From: an uncultured Sunxiuqinia sp.
Lineage (GTDB): Bacteria > Bacteroidota > Bacteroidia > Bacteroidales > Prolixibacteraceae
Length of the DNA: 61,699 bases
Reading direction: 5' to 3'
Assembly: GCF_947495665.1 (NCBI RefSeq)
Contig: NZ_CANLZV010000020.1
Coordinates: 1 to 61,699, forward strand
A program made the translations under genes and the position numbers. Numbering within the stretch: position 1 is the stretch's first letter; each line of letters opens with the position of its first letter. Under the pieces are notes generated by a model, which was not told the DNA's origin, did not search any database, and worked only from the letters and a program-made list of their open reading frames with translations. Below are positions 29,704 to 39,185 of this stretch, piece after piece.

Positions 29704-31404
29704 CTATTCTTTCAACCCCTTAAATTCGAGTGTCCAGCCATTGTCAGTTCCCTCATTGTTAGTGACAAACCAAATAAACACGCGATTGGTACGCGAGCTG
29801 ACTTGTGGCGGGATATCGTTTCCGGAGAACTTGGCAATAATGTTAGATGGCTGAGCATAATCACCATCAAACAGCCACACAAAATCCACCTTGGCTTCAG
29901 TGTTGAATTCTGAAAAATTGAATTGAATGCGTTTGCTATCCGGTGCGCTGAGCTGCCAGGAGCAGGTGCTATTGTTGGCGTAGTGCTGATTGCCGCTGTT
30001 GTCTGACAGGGTACCTTCATTGGCTTCCAGGTAAACTTTGCTATCGCAGAACAAACGGCTTGAATCAATGGTTTCAACGTAATAATTGAGCTTTAACCCA
30101 TTCGGAAAGTCTTTTCGTTTGTGTGAACGAACCTGAATGCTGGCTTCGCTCCCCTGAATGCTAATCCCTGCTTTGAGTCCTTCAATCTTTCCGTTGAAGT
30201 AAACGGAGTCCTGCGATGAGATTCGCAAAGTCTTTTGAGCATTTTGTTTATTAAGCTGATCCGGAATAATGACCACGGAGCGGTATGTTCCTTCCGGTTT
30301 GATTGTCCACTCCATGGAGCTGTTGGATTTATTAAGGTAGATGGCTCCTTCAGGTCGCTCAGGTGCAAAGAACAGTGACCTTTTGTCCGGATTCAACAAG
30401 TAATCAACAGCTGTTAATAAGTTCGGAAGTCCGCTTCCCAGCTTTCCACTGTATGATCGGTTTTGGCTGTCAAGAGGCGTAGCTGTATTTTTCAAGGCTT
30501 CCATAATCTCCCAGGGTCTTGCTTTGGGCTTCACACTCTTCAATATAGCAGCACAACCGGTTGCCAATCCAGTTGCTGCCGAAGTCCCTTGCCCGTAAAA
30601 CCAGGCATTGTCAGCCAGAGGGTAGGCGGCCCTTACTTTTTGGCCTGGCAGCGAGAGGTCAACAGCCATACCATAATTGGACCTTTGTGTTTTCTGCAGC
30701 AGAGTGTCTAAGGCGGCTATAGCATAAACGCCATTGAATGAGGCTGGAGGATCAACTATTTCCTGGTACATATTGCCGGCTGCTGCTACGATTAGTATAT
30801 TTTTGGCCAAAGCTTTATTAATGATTTGCTGTTCATCGGAAGTGGGACTTCCGCCACTCCACGCACAACAAATAATATCGGCTCCCATGTGCATGGCATA
30901 TTCAATGCCACGATAGCCATCCTTGATGTACGTTGCTTGGGCGTTGTCGGATAAAGCCTTTATTGGGAGAATCTTGATAACTGTTTCGCCTGATGCTTCA
31001 TAAGATGCACTTGCCAGCTGGGTGATCAAACTCGAAATAAAGGTGCCATGATAATATTTTGCGTATTCCTTTTGAGGAATAGTCACATTGGCATTGTTGT
31101 CGGACACATCCCATCCGCAATAGTCATCAATGAATCCGTTGTTGTCATCATCAATACCATTGCCTGGAATCTCTTTTTCATTGGTGAAAAGATAGTTTTG
31201 CAGACTTTTGTGGCTGAGCAGAAACCCATCGTCAATAACGGCCACAACAATTGGTTGTTGCCCGCTTGCTTTAAGCTTTGGTGATTGCATTAGCTCAATG
31301 GCCCAATGACTTAACGGAGCAGTTTGAGCGGAGTCCTTATTGCTTCCAGCGTTTGAGCTGGAAGCAATAAGGATAAATAGTATAGAGTGAATGAATCTAT
31401 TCAT
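29704..31404 (-). CDS. Secreted subtilisin-like (S8) protease with C-terminal CUB-like domain
   Basis: 566 residues with a signal peptide (MNRFIHSILFILIASSSNAG). The S8 catalytic triad is visible: D58 in VVAVIDDGF, His near residue 118 in YYHGTFISS, and Ser near 272 in GQGTSAATGLATG, where the usual GTSMAAP has become GTSAATG. NNGFIDDYCGWD is typical of calcium-site regions. The last ~110 residues (GTLSDNSGNQHYANNSTCSW ... FVTNNEGTDNGWTLEF) look like a CUB domain. No T9SS sorting tail is present. It abuts the tail-collar gene upstream with no intergenic base, so the two are probably cotranscribed. Substrate unknown. Confidence 0.88.
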   Translation of the reverse strand: MNRFIHSILFILIASSSNAGSNKDSAQTAPLSHWAIELMQSPKLKASGQQPIVVAVIDDGFLLSHKSLQNYLFTNEKEIPGNGIDDDNNGFIDDYCGWDVSDNNANVTIPQKEYAKYYHGTFISSLITQLASASYEASGETVIKILPIKALSDNAQATYIKDGYRGIEYAMHMGADIICCAWSGGSPTSDEQQIINKALAKNILIVAAAGNMYQEIVDPPASFNGVYAIAALDTLLQKTQRSNYGMAVDLSLPGQKVRAAYPLADNAWFYGQGTSAATGLATGCAAILKSVKPKARPWEIMEALKNTATPLDSQNRSYSGKLGSGLPNLLTAVDYLLNPDKRSLFFAPERPEGAIYLNKSNSSMEWTIKPEGTYRSVVIIPDQLNKQNAQKTLRISSQDSVYFNGKIEGLKAGISIQGSEASIQVRSHKRKDFPNGLKLNYYVETIDSSRLFCDSKVYLEANEGTLSDNSGNQHYANNSTCSWQLSAPDSKRIQFNFSEFNTEAKVDFVWLFDGDYAQPSNIIAKFSGNDIPPQVSSRTNRVFIWFVTNNEGTDNGWTLEFKGLKE

Positions 31405-32661
31405 TTATTCAAAAGAAACCGTAACAGTATGGTTATGTGAGGGTAAGTTATTCGTTGTTAAAGTGGTTTGCTCAGAACCAAACTTACTACCGAGTGCACG
31501 AGGCGATAAGCCAGGTCCATTGCCGGCATGTACTGGTGTGCGTCCTCTTAAATCAGGCAAGGCAAAGGTGGTTCGCCCATCTCCACCGTAGGTTGTTCCG
31601 AGCAGGCTGAAAAGAGCGGTGTGTGAACTAATAGCCAATAGCTGACCATCACAAAACGCCCAGTTTCTTGGCGCAAAATTTCCTCCAAACATGGAGATTT
31701 GGGCGACAAATGGCTCAAAACTTCTCGAAGGGTAAATTCCCGTCAGGGCAATGATGTAATTAATGGCTATAGAAGGTTGAACTATTGAAATGGGTATTCC
31801 TTGCCCTGTATTACTGGTGGAGAGAACTAAATCTTTGGCGATCCAGTTGTTGCCATCATGAGTTAGTAAATTTCCAGATACTCCTGTTGGAAAAGAACTA
31901 TTTCCCCAGCGGGTGGTGTCATCTGCAGATATATCAGCCGCCACGGAGGCAGCATAAGCCGGGTCGATTTCATCAGCATTGGTAAAATGGTTCAGGTCGC
32001 TGATTTGTGCTTCGGTAATGGTAATGTTGCCTTGATTGGCCAGAATGGAGTCTTTCACATCGCTTGCTACAAGATAAGGCAATGTAACACTGTTTCCGTT
32101 GCTAATGCTGAGTTGGTTGTTACTGCCCAAAGACAGTTGTTGATTGTCGGATCCTGTTTCACCTTGTAAAGCGGATAGGTCTACAGAATTACCTCCGGAA
32201 ATGGAAAGCTGGTTGTTTTCCAACGTTAACTGCTGCAGCTCGTTGGTCGGATCGGCATCGGCATCATCGACTTGGTCGTTTTCAACAGAACCGGCATGCA
32301 ATGCAAAAGGAACACTTTGCAGCTGGCTGGTTCCCAGTGCAGAGCCATCAACAGAGACTTCAATAAAGAAAGGACCATTAGACCAATCAATGGAGGCAAA
32401 GTCGGCCGCATTCACGGACCCGATTTGAAGGTTAGCCAAACCAAAGTTATTGGTGGTGGTGGTATGGGTTTCAGCAAAAATTACTGTTCCGGAGGAGCTT
32501 CCTTGCAAGATGGAAAGACCAATCTCAACTTGCTGATTGGGAAGGATGCCGCCGCTGGCATCGCGCAATACGGCTTGGTAATTAAAGGTATTAGGTACTT
32601 GTGCATTAAGATTTAAACTGACAAAAAGTGCTGTAAATACAAGAAGTATAGATTTCTTCAT
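31405..32661 (-). CDS. Secreted protein with C-terminal phage tail-collar domain
   Basis: 418 residues with a signal peptide (MKKSILLVFTALFVSLNLNAQ). The N-terminal domain (VPNTFNYQAVLRDASGGILP ... SVPFALHA) is a Bacteroidota-specific module found in many secreted fibre-like proteins. A low-complexity stretch of short repeats follows (LSISGGNSVDL, LSISNGNSVTL). The C-terminal ~90 residues are a tail-collar domain: FAPRNWAFCDGQLLAISSHT, TTYGGDGRTTFALPDLRGR, LPSHNHTVTVS. Collar domains trimerise in phage tail fibres and in microcystin-dependent-like proteins. Nothing else here is phage-like, so I read it as a cellular surface fibre. It lies between the T9SS mini-protein and the subtilase. Confidence 0.85.
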   Translation of the reverse strand: MKKSILLVFTALFVSLNLNAQVPNTFNYQAVLRDASGGILPNQQVEIGLSILQGSSSGTVIFAETHTTTTNNFGLANLQIGSVNAADFASIDWSNGPFFIEVSVDGSALGTSQLQSVPFALHAGSVENDQVDDADADPTNELQQLTLENNQLSISGGNSVDLSALQGETGSDNQQLSLGSNNQLSISNGNSVTLPYLVASDVKDSILANQGNITITEAQISDLNHFTNADEIDPAYAASVAADISADDTTRWGNSSFPTGVSGNLLTHDGNNWIAKDLVLSTSNTGQGIPISIVQPSIAINYIIALTGIYPSRSFEPFVAQISMFGGNFAPRNWAFCDGQLLAISSHTALFSLLGTTYGGDGRTTFALPDLRGRTPVHAGNGPGLSPRALGSKFGSEQTTLTTNNLPSHNHTVTVSFE

Positions 32662-32701
32662 AGAGCTAAGGTTATAGTAAATTAGGGGGAGGGATTACTT
32701 G

Positions 32702-33181
32702 TTACTTTTTGATGATTTTAAATGTTTTTAGAGTGTTGTTGGCTGTGGAAACTCTTAGTATGTAGGTAGCTGGTGCATAAGCAGACATTTGAATTTCTGT
32801 TAGGTTCGAAACCATAGGTTTTCGAAGCAATAAACTACCATCCATGCTAAATAGACTGAAATGAATTTTTTGATTGTCAAGCTTGTCGGTTTTCAGATGA
32901 AGCTGATTGATGGTGGGGTTGGGATAAACTAAAATGGACGCATTTACCAGAGGGTTTTCACTGATGTCGGTAACAATTAATTGAGACTGTTGAAATCCTT
33001 GGGTTAGCTGGGTGCTTGAGTTTGAAACGGTTTTAATAACGGATTCGCCCAGGGTCCAGCTTATTTGCATTTGGTTGTTTTGAAAGTGGTTGCCTGTGCT
33101 GGCAATAACTTCTTGTGCGTACCCTGGTGATGCCAGGCTCAGCCACAAGCAAGCCTGGCTCAGGAAGAATAATTTAATCAT
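32702..33181 (-). CDS. Small secreted protein with T9SS type A sorting domain
   Basis: 159 residues with a signal peptide (cleaved near PGYAQ). A ~60-residue module (ISWTLGESVIKTV ... LTQGFQQS) is followed by a C-terminal type A sorting domain: ILVYPNPTINQLHLK, LFSMDGSLLL, ATYILRVSTANNTLKTFKIIKK. The mature protein is little more than an anchor tail and a short head, a common small family in Bacteroidota. It is first in a minus-strand run with the collar protein (40-bp gap) and the subtilase. Confidence 0.87.
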   Translation of the reverse strand: MIKLFFLSQACLWLSLASPGYAQEVIASTGNHFQNNQMQISWTLGESVIKTVSNSSTQLTQGFQQSQLIVTDISENPLVNASILVYPNPTINQLHLKTDKLDNQKIHFSLFSMDGSLLLRKPMVSNLTEIQMSAYAPATYILRVSTANNTLKTFKIIKK

Positions 33182-33387
33182 AGTTTTTTCATAGATAAGT
33201 AAGCTATTGATTGTTGTATCTTATAGCCGAATGTAAGGTTTTGATTAACAGTGACAATAAAGGTATGTGTTTTGTTCACCATATTCTAACTTTTTTAGGG
33301 TTTTTATCGGTTGGCGCCCCTTTTATAACAGATTGATTTTTTCATCAGCCGATAAGCTAAATGCCCGCTCTTTCATATCTTTACCAC

Positions 33388-34290
33388 ATGAAATCAGAGC
33401 GTTTTAAAGGATATTTGTTTGCGGCAATTGCCACCATTGCCTTTTCCAATATTTACATATTCAGCAAGGCTGCATTGAATGAGGTGCATCTGGCGCAATT
33501 TGGGGTGTACTGGTTTTTCATTGCCTCTCTGCTAAATATTGGATGGCTGGTTAAATCCGGAGGGCATCGGGCGATCCCCAAGTTGTCGAGGCGCCAGTGG
33601 CGTATTTTAGCTTTGTTGGGCGTCCTGGAAATTTTAACCACCACCAGCTTTTTCCTTTCGGTACAAATTATTCCCGATCCTGCAGTAACTTCCTTTATCG
33701 GAAACCTCTTCCCCGTCATTCTGACGCTCATGGGCATTGTGTTTTTGCACGAACGCTTTACCTGGATGGAATCATTTGGTGCGGTGATGGCACTTGTTGG
33801 TGCGTTTATTATTAGCTATCAGGGAGGCACCACCTTAGCCAGTCTGTTTATTCCCGGTACAGGAGTGGTGTTAATCAATGCGTTTTTTGCAGCTACTGCC
33901 TCCATCGTTGTTAAAATGAACGTGAAAACCATGAGTCCGGAATTGCTGAATACCAATCGGGCGGTGTCCTTGTTGATTTTTTCTTTATTGATGTTTTTTA
34001 TTTACGGGCAGTCGCTGCTTATTCCAATAAGCGCCTTAACCAACATTGCCATCGGGGCTACGTTGGGGCCTTTCGTAGCCGTACTTTTTATTTACTACTC
34101 GTTTCGGCACATCGAGGTGTCCAAGTCTTCCATTGTACAAAGTTTGAAAGGGATTTTTGTGTTGCTCGGGAGCTACCTCTATTTTCACACCTTGCCTTTG
34201 GTGCATCAACTGATTGGTGGGGGCATCACGGTGCTTGGCGTTATGATTATATCCTTAAGCCGGGCCGGATTTCTGAAACGCAAAAAATAG
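33388..34290 (+). CDS. EamA/DMT-family transporter
   Basis: 300 residues from the ATG at 33388 (MKSERFKGYLFAAIATIAFS). The upstream ATG at 33361 adds a poor non-membrane leader. There are ten predicted membrane helices in two EamA repeats, the second ending with GIFVLLGSYLYFHTLPLVHQ and ITVLGVMIISLSRAG. Members export or import small metabolites such as amino acids or nucleobases; the substrate is not predictable. A TATCTTTA box (one base off the -7 consensus) lies at 33376-33383, so close that the transcript would have almost no leader. Confidence 0.87.
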   Translation: MKSERFKGYLFAAIATIAFSNIYIFSKAALNEVHLAQFGVYWFFIASLLNIGWLVKSGGHRAIPKLSRRQWRILALLGVLEILTTTSFFLSVQIIPDPAVTSFIGNLFPVILTLMGIVFLHERFTWMESFGAVMALVGAFIISYQGGTTLASLFIPGTGVVLINAFFAATASIVVKMNVKTMSPELLNTNRAVSLLIFSLLMFFIYGQSLLIPISALTNIAIGATLGPFVAVLFIYYSFRHIEVSKSSIVQSLKGIFVLLGSYLYFHTLPLVHQLIGGGITVLGVMIISLSRAGFLKRKK

Positions 34291-34302
34291 TTTTAGAGCT
34301 GT

Positions 34303-34328
34303 CGAAAGAGTAGCTCTTTCGTGTTTTA
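34303..34328 (+). terminator. Terminator after the DMT transporter
   Basis: CGAAAGAG pairs with CTCTTTCG across a TAG loop, followed by TGTTTTATA. Confidence 0.65.
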
Positions 34329-34380
34329 TAATGAACAGCTTAATTGATGAAATATAAACAAATAAACTAAACTCAAACAA

Positions 34381-34854
34381 ATGAAACGAAACATTGGATT
34401 ATTGATTTTACTAACCGTTTTATTCGGCTGCAACACAGCGACACAAAAAGCTCAACAACCTGAAAAACCAATCAAGCAGCCTATTGAAGGCACCTGGAAA
34501 TTGCTTTCTGGAACTTTGATTGAAAAAGGCGATACTGTTACAACAGACTACACCAAGGGAGTTGAGTTTATCAAGATTATCAATGCAACACACTTCTCCT
34601 TTTTGCAACACGACTTAACCCAAGGAAAAGACTCCGCAGCAGTATTTGGAGCTGGCGGTGGAACCTATACCTTGAAGGATGGAGTTTACACCGAGAATCT
34701 GGATTACTGCAGCGCCCGAGAGTGGGAAGGAAATAGCTTTGAGTTCGAAGTTCAGGTCGATGGCGATACACTCATCCAGCAAGGTGTGGAGAAAATTGAA
34801 GAGCAAGGCATTGACCGAATGAATATTGAGCGCTACATACGGGTGAAAAATTAG
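34381..34854 (+). CDS. Lipoprotein of unknown function, lipocalin-like
   Basis: 157 residues. A signal peptide ends in a lipobox (LTVLFGC, Cys 17), so it is predicted to be a lipoprotein. The region from GTWKLLSGTLIEKGDTVT through FIKIINATHFSFL and GGGTYTLKDGVYTENLDYC has the look of the small lipocalin-like/DUF4488 proteins that fold as an eight-stranded barrel. No ligand or role can be assigned. It stands as a single gene between the DMT transporter and the YdjC-like gene. Confidence 0.7.
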   Translation: MKRNIGLLILLTVLFGCNTATQKAQQPEKPIKQPIEGTWKLLSGTLIEKGDTVTTDYTKGVEFIKIINATHFSFLQHDLTQGKDSAAVFGAGGGTYTLKDGVYTENLDYCSAREWEGNSFEFEVQVDGDTLIQQGVEKIEEQGIDRMNIERYIRVKN

Positions 34855-34887
34855 CGTTAGGAAGTTATCCGGAAACTTGTTTTCTGT

Positions 34888-34895
34888 TAGCTTTG
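34888..34895 (+). promoter_or_regulatory. -7 box upstream of the YdjC-like gene
   Basis: TAGCTTTG, an exact TAnnTTTG match, 62 bp before the start at 34958. Confidence 0.5.
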
Positions 34896-34957
34896 TTTAA
34901 TGATGAACCAACCCTTTGGCTTGGTTTAGACGCTTGATGAACTAAAACGAACGACCA

Positions 34958-35848
34958 ATGAATCAATCGACAATAAAAATCCTACAGAGCTTGGGCCTGT
35001 CAGAAGATACCCGCTTGCTGATTATCCATGCTGATGATGGTGGGCTGGCCCATGGCGAAAATAGCGCAACCATGCAAGTATTGCAGGAAGGGAGCGCCAA
35101 TTCCTACAGTGTGATGGTTCCCTGTCCCTGGTTTTACGAAATAGCCGGTTTTGCCAAGGATAACCCGCAAATTGATTGTGGTATCCACCTCACCTTAACG
35201 TGCGAATGGGAAAAGTATAAGTTTGGCCCGGTGCTGTCTATTGAGGAGGTGCCAAGCCTGGTGGATGAGAATGGCTTTTTCTACCGGAACCGGGCGGGAG
35301 TGGCGCAGCATGCCACAGCTGAGGATGTCCGCAAAGAACTGGTTGCCCAAATCGACCGGGCCATGAAGTTCGGGATTCAGCCTACCCATCTCGATTCGCA
35401 CATGTACAGTGTTGGGGCACGACCTGACCTGTTGCAGGTCTATCGGGAGTTGGGACAGTTATATGATTTGCCTATTCTGCAGAGCAAGGACTTTGCGGAC
35501 ATGGTTCATCCCGGATCGGATAGCCTGTTGGAGGAGGAGGATTTATTGGTCGATCGTATTTTTCTGGGAGAATATCCTGATTTTGAAAAAGGCGAATTGC
35601 GCAAGTTTTATGCCGACAGTCTGGATCAGCTGATTCCCGGGCTAAACCTGATCTTGATTCACCCGGCAATGGATACGCACGAGATGCAGGGTGTCAGCTG
35701 GAATCATCCCAACTTTGGATCTGAATGGCGACAAATTGATTTGGACTATTTTAGCAGTGAGGCGTGTCAGCAAAAGATTGAGCAAAACGGCATCCGGATG
35801 ATTACCTGGGAAGAAGTTTATGCTGCCTGGAAAGATGCCTATTTATAA
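34958..35848 (+). CDS. YdjC/ChbG-like carbohydrate deacetylase
   Basis: 296 residues. Metal and catalytic motifs of the YdjC family are present: IIHADDGG (residues 22-29), CGIHLTLT (about 74-81) and PTHLDSHM (about 142-149), all around a predicted divalent-metal site. ChbG removes an acetyl group from N-acetylated di- or oligosaccharides such as chitobiose. The sugar here is unknown, and no sugar transporter or hydrolase sits next to it. No signal peptide, so it is cytoplasmic. Confidence 0.85.
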   Translation: MNQSTIKILQSLGLSEDTRLLIIHADDGGLAHGENSATMQVLQEGSANSYSVMVPCPWFYEIAGFAKDNPQIDCGIHLTLTCEWEKYKFGPVLSIEEVPSLVDENGFFYRNRAGVAQHATAEDVRKELVAQIDRAMKFGIQPTHLDSHMYSVGARPDLLQVYRELGQLYDLPILQSKDFADMVHPGSDSLLEEEDLLVDRIFLGEYPDFEKGELRKFYADSLDQLIPGLNLILIHPAMDTHEMQGVSWNHPNFGSEWRQIDLDYFSSEACQQKIEQNGIRMITWEEVYAAWKDAYL

Positions 35849-35876
35849 ACAAGCTGGGGTAACAGCTGTTGAAAAG
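35843..35876 (+). promoter_or_regulatory. Sequence blocks upstream of the HMA-AraC gene, shared with copA
   Basis: TTATAAACAAGC (35843-35854), GTAACAGCTG (35859-35868) and GTTGAAAAG (35868-35876) lie just before the AraC-type gene. The same three blocks, in the same order, occur upstream of copA. A shared operator for the regulator is the simplest reading. Confidence 0.45.
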
Positions 35877-35884
35877 AACGACTG

Positions 35885-36454
35885 ATGGAGGAAATGACCT
35901 TACATATAAAAAATATGGTGTGCCCACGTTGTGTGATGGCCGTTGAGGAAGTCTTGACCGATTTGCAAATTGCTTACGAGCGGGTGCAGTTGGGCGAGGT
36001 GGTCTTGGGCAAAGCACTAAACAAGGAACAGCGCAAGCACTTGGAGGAGCGCCTGCAAAGTTTGGGCTTTGAGTTGCTGGAGTCGGCACGCTCAACCACC
36101 ATCTCAAAAATCAAAACGCTGATCATCGAGCAGATTCATTACTCGAAGGAGCCGATGAACATGAACTTTTCGGATTTGATTGCCGATAAGCTACACCACG
36201 ATTATGGCTACTTAAGTCGCTTGTTTTCATCGGTGGAGGGAATGACCATTGAGAAATTCATTACCCGCCAGAAGATTGAGCGGGTGAAGGAACTGCTCTT
36301 TTACAATGAGATGACCTTGTCGGAAATTGCCTGGCAAATGGGCTACAGTTCTGTAGCCTATCTATCCACTCAGTTTAAGAAAGAGACCGGCATGACTCCC
36401 TCGCAATTTCGGAAGGATCGGGAGCCTCGGTTGAATTCCTTGGATAAGCTCTGA
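35885..36454 (+). CDS. AraC-family regulator with N-terminal heavy-metal-associated-like domain
   Basis: 189 residues. Residues 1-70 have a heavy-metal-associated (HMA) fold pattern with a CxxC metal site (MVCPRC, C13 and C16). Residues about 85-180 are an AraC double helix-turn-helix (LSEIAWQMGYSSVAYLSTQF, then KKETGMTPSQFR). The CopA-type ATPase starts 109 bp downstream and a CopZ-like protein follows that, so this is probably the copper-responsive activator of the cluster. Metal identity is inferred from the neighbours. Such short HMA-AraC proteins occur in other Bacteroidota, but I know of no well-studied member. Confidence 0.85.
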   Translation: MEEMTLHIKNMVCPRCVMAVEEVLTDLQIAYERVQLGEVVLGKALNKEQRKHLEERLQSLGFELLESARSTTISKIKTLIIEQIHYSKEPMNMNFSDLIADKLHHDYGYLSRLFSSVEGMTIEKFITRQKIERVKELLFYNEMTLSEIAWQMGYSSVAYLSTQFKKETGMTPSQFRKDREPRLNSLDKL

Positions 36455-36462
36455 CCAAAATC

Positions 36463-36548
36463 TTATAAACAAGCCACAAAATAGTGTAACACCTGACCGG
36501 CTTTCCTGAGCGATCTTTGTAATGTTGAAAAGGAGTTAATCCTTCAAC
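36463..36548 (+). promoter_or_regulatory. copA upstream region: shared blocks, near -7 box, inverted repeat
   Basis: TTATAAACAAGC (36463-36474) and GTAACACCTG (36486-36495) repeat the blocks seen before the AraC-type gene. GATCTTTG (36512-36519) is one base off TAnnTTTG. Then comes an inverted repeat GTTGAAAAGGA / TCCTTCAAC (36524-36548, one bulged base), which starts with the third shared block. It is a likely regulatory region for copper-dependent control. Confidence 0.5.
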
Positions 36549-36563
36549 TAAAAAGAAAATGCT

Positions 36564-38792
36564 ATGGGAAAGTTAGAAAATAGACAACAATCATTTCCAG
36601 TTACCGGAATGACCTGCGCGGCATGTGCCTCCAGTGTCGAGTCCATTTTAAATCATACAGAAGGGGTGCAGAGCGCCCAAGTGAACTTTGCATCCGGATC
36701 AGTTTGGGTGGAGTACGAACCACAGGTTGAACCCGCCGACTTGAAGCAGGCATTGCAGGCGGTAGGTTACGACCTGATTGCTGATGTGGAAGACCCTTTT
36801 GAGGCGCAGCAGCAGGAGCAGGCCCGTTTTTATCAGGAGGTTAAGCGACGTACTTGGTGGTCGGCCATCCTCACCTTGCCGGTTTTTATCCTGGGCATGT
36901 TTTTCATGGATTGGGAACCGGGGAAATGGATTTCGCTGGCTTTGGCCATTCCAATTCTGTTTTACTTTGGTCGCCACTTCTACATTCAAGCGTGGAAACA
37001 AGCCAAACATCGCAAGGCCAATATGGATACCTTGGTGGCGCTGAGTACTGGAATTGCTTTCCTATTCAGCCTTTTCAATACCCTATTCCCTGAGTTCTGG
37101 TTGAGTCGTGGAATAACACCGCATGTGTATTACGAAGCAGCAACGGTGATCATCACCTTTATATCCTTAGGAAAGCTGTTGGAGGAGCGGGCAAAAACCA
37201 ACACTTCTTCGGCCCTGCGGAAGCTGATGGGCTTGCAGCCTAAAACCTTGATTGCTATAATCGATGGCAAAGAGCAGGAAATTCCGGTTGAGGCAGTTCA
37301 GCAAGGAGCATTGATCGTGGTTCGTCCTGGTGAGAAAATTCCTGTTGACGGTTCGGTGGAATCTGGTCATTCGTTTGTGGATGAAAGCATGCTGAGCGGA
37401 GAGCCGGTGCCGGTTGAAAAGCAGGCGGGTGATGCGGTCTTTGCCGGGACGGTTAACCAAAAGGGGAGTTTCAGGTTTCGGGCAGAGAAGGTGGGCAGTG
37501 AGACCATGCTGGCCCATATCATCCAAATGGTGCAGCAGGCGCAAGGAAGCAAGGCGCCGGTACAAAAGTTGGTCGATAAAATTGCAGCTGTTTTTGTACC
37601 CGTAGTGATGCTGATCTCGGCGCTGACTTTTGTGGTGTGGATGAGTGTTGGGGGAGACGATGCTTTTACGCATGCCTTACTCACCTCAGTGGCTGTGCTG
37701 GTAATTGCCTGCCCGTGTGCTTTGGGACTGGCCACGCCAACAGCAGTGATGGTGGGGATTGGCCTGGGAGCTGAGAACAATATTCTGATTAAAGATGCTG
37801 AAAGCCTGGAGCTGGGCCATCGGGTGAATGCCGTGGTACTGGATAAAACCGGAACGATAACCGAAGGAAAACCGGATGTTGTTGGCCTGAAGTGGGCTGA
37901 ATCGGCTGAGGTGGAAAAAACACAGGCCATTTTGCTGGCCTTGGAGAAAGCTTCGGAGCATCCTTTGGCTGATGCTGTTGTGCGGAAGTTGGAAGAAGAA
38001 GACCTGTCGCCGGTGGAGTTAAAGTCATTTTCGAGCTTGACCGGGCGTGGGGTAGAAGCCACAGACCAGCAGGATCAGGCTTACTATGTTGGTAACCTGA
38101 CCTTGATTCAGGAGAAAGGAATTGCGTTGGATGCGGCGCTTGAGCAGCAGGCTGGGCAGTGGCAACAAGCGGCCAATACGGTCGTGTACTTCGCCAACAG
38201 TCAGCAGGTGCTGGCCGTAATTGCCCTGGCCGACCGGGTGAAAGCCTCATCGCAGGCGGCGATTGCCCGCTTGCGCAAGCAACACATCGACGTGTATATG
38301 TTGACTGGTGATAACCGCGAAACGGCGAAAGCCATTGCTGGTCAGGTGGGGATTGAGCACTACGAAAGTGAGTTGTTGCCCGATGATAAGGCCAAGTTCG
38401 TGAGCCAGCTGCAGGAGCAGGGCAAGGTAGTAGCCATGGTGGGAGACGGAATCAATGATTCGCATGCTTTGGCGCAGGCCGATGTGAGCATTGCCATGGG
38501 CCATGGGACCGACATCGCCATGGACGTAGCCAAAATGACCCTGATCACCTCTGACCTGGAAGCTTTACCGAAAGCTTTTGCCCTTTCGGGGAAGACGGTT
38601 CGCGGAATCCGGCAAAACCTGTTCTGGGCGTTTATCTATAACCTGATTGGAATTCCAATTGCTGCCGGCGTGCTTTACCCGTTCAACGGCTTCTTGCTCG
38701 ACCCCATGATTGCCGGGGCTGCCATGGCGTTTAGCTCGGTATCGGTGGTAAGCAACAGCCTGCGGCTAAAAATGAGTAAGCTGGATGCTTAG
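36564..38792 (+). CDS. copA: Copper-exporting P1B-type ATPase
   Basis: 742 residues. One N-terminal HMA domain ([12 protein letters not shown]18 and C21), then eight membrane helices. The ion-path motif CPC is in [13 protein letters not shown] (about 383-385), the phosphorylation site in DKTGTITEG (about D426), and the HP motif in SEHPLADAV. The hinge is [14 protein letters not shown]. The last two helices carry YN ([10 protein letters not shown]) and [14 protein letters not shown], the signature of Cu(I) ATPases rather than zinc/cadmium ones. It pumps Cu(I) out of the cytoplasm using ATP, probably regulated by the HMA-AraC protein upstream. Confidence 0.96.
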   Translation: MGKLENRQQSFPVTGMTCAACASSVESILNHTEGVQSAQVNFASGSVWVEYEPQVEPADLKQALQAVGYDLIADVEDPFEAQQQEQARFYQEVKRRTWWSAILTLPVFILGMFFMDWEPGKWISLALAIPILFYFGRHFYIQAWKQAKHRKANMDTLVALSTGIAFLFSLFNTLFPEFWLSRGITPHVYYEAATVIITFISLGKLLEERAKTNTSSALRKLMGLQPKTLIAIIDGKEQEIPVEAVQQGALIVVRPGEKIPVDGSVESGHSFVDESMLSGEPVPVEKQAGDAVFAGTVNQKGSFRFRAEKVGSETMLAHIIQMVQQAQGSKAPVQKLVDKIAAVFVPVVMLISALTFVVWMSVGGDDAFTHALLTSVAVLVIACPCALGLATPTAVMVGIGLGAENNILIKDAESLELGHRVNAVVLDKTGTITEGKPDVVGLKWAESAEVEKTQAILLALEKASEHPLADAVVRKLEEEDLSPVELKSFSSLTGRGVEATDQQDQAYYVGNLTLIQEKGIALDAALEQQAGQWQQAANTVVYFANSQQVLAVIALADRVKASSQAAIARLRKQHIDVYMLTGDNRETAKAIAGQVGIEHYESELLPDDKAKFVSQLQEQGKVVAMVGDGINDSHALAQADVSIAMGHGTDIAMDVAKMTLITSDLEALPKAFALSGKTVRGIRQNLFWAFIYNLIGIPIAAGVLYPFNGFLLDPMIAGAAMAFSSVSVVSNSLRLKMSKLDA

Positions 38793-38969
38793 GGTGAAAT
38801 ACACCGAAAGTGTAGAAAAGATCAAACAAATGATAAGCAATCATTCGAATCAAGTGTTGAATAGCTAAGTAATTTACCCCGAACCATTGTTCGACACAAA
38901 TTCATTTTAATAACAGCCAAGAGGCAAATTTCAAAGAACGCTTGCCTGCTGGCACTAATTTTAAATGCA

Positions 38970-39185
38970 ATGAAGACATTAACGTTTAAAACAAACATCA
39001 AATGTGGAGGATGCCTGGCGAAGGTAACTCCGGTACTGAATGAGGAAAAAGGCATTGAAAACTGGAAGGTTGATCTGGAAGCAGCCGACCGCGTGCTAAC
39101 GGTTGAGACGGCCGAGCTATCGGGCAACGATGTGCGCCGGCTGGTGCTGAAAGCGGGTTTCGAAGCCCAGGAAATCAGACCGTAA
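38970..39185 (+). CDS. CopZ-like heavy-metal-associated chaperone
   Basis: 71 residues, a single HMA domain with a CGGC site (IKCGGCLAKV, C12 and C15). Other ferredoxin-fold features are NWKVDLEAADRVLTVET and VLKAGFEAQEI. CopZ-type proteins carry Cu(I) to the ATPase or sequester it. It lies 177 bp after copA on the same strand, so it may have its own promoter. The GG between the cysteines is less usual than the MxCxxC seen in classical CopZ. Confidence 0.85.
   Translation: MKTLTFKTNIKCGGCLAKVTPVLNEEKGIENWKVDLEAADRVLTVETAELSGNDVRRLVLKAGFEAQEIRP

Noticed and set aside
31405-32661. Tail-collar domain as a sign of a prophage
   Set aside because: No other phage genes are near; the protein has a Sec signal and a Bacteroidota-specific N-terminal module.
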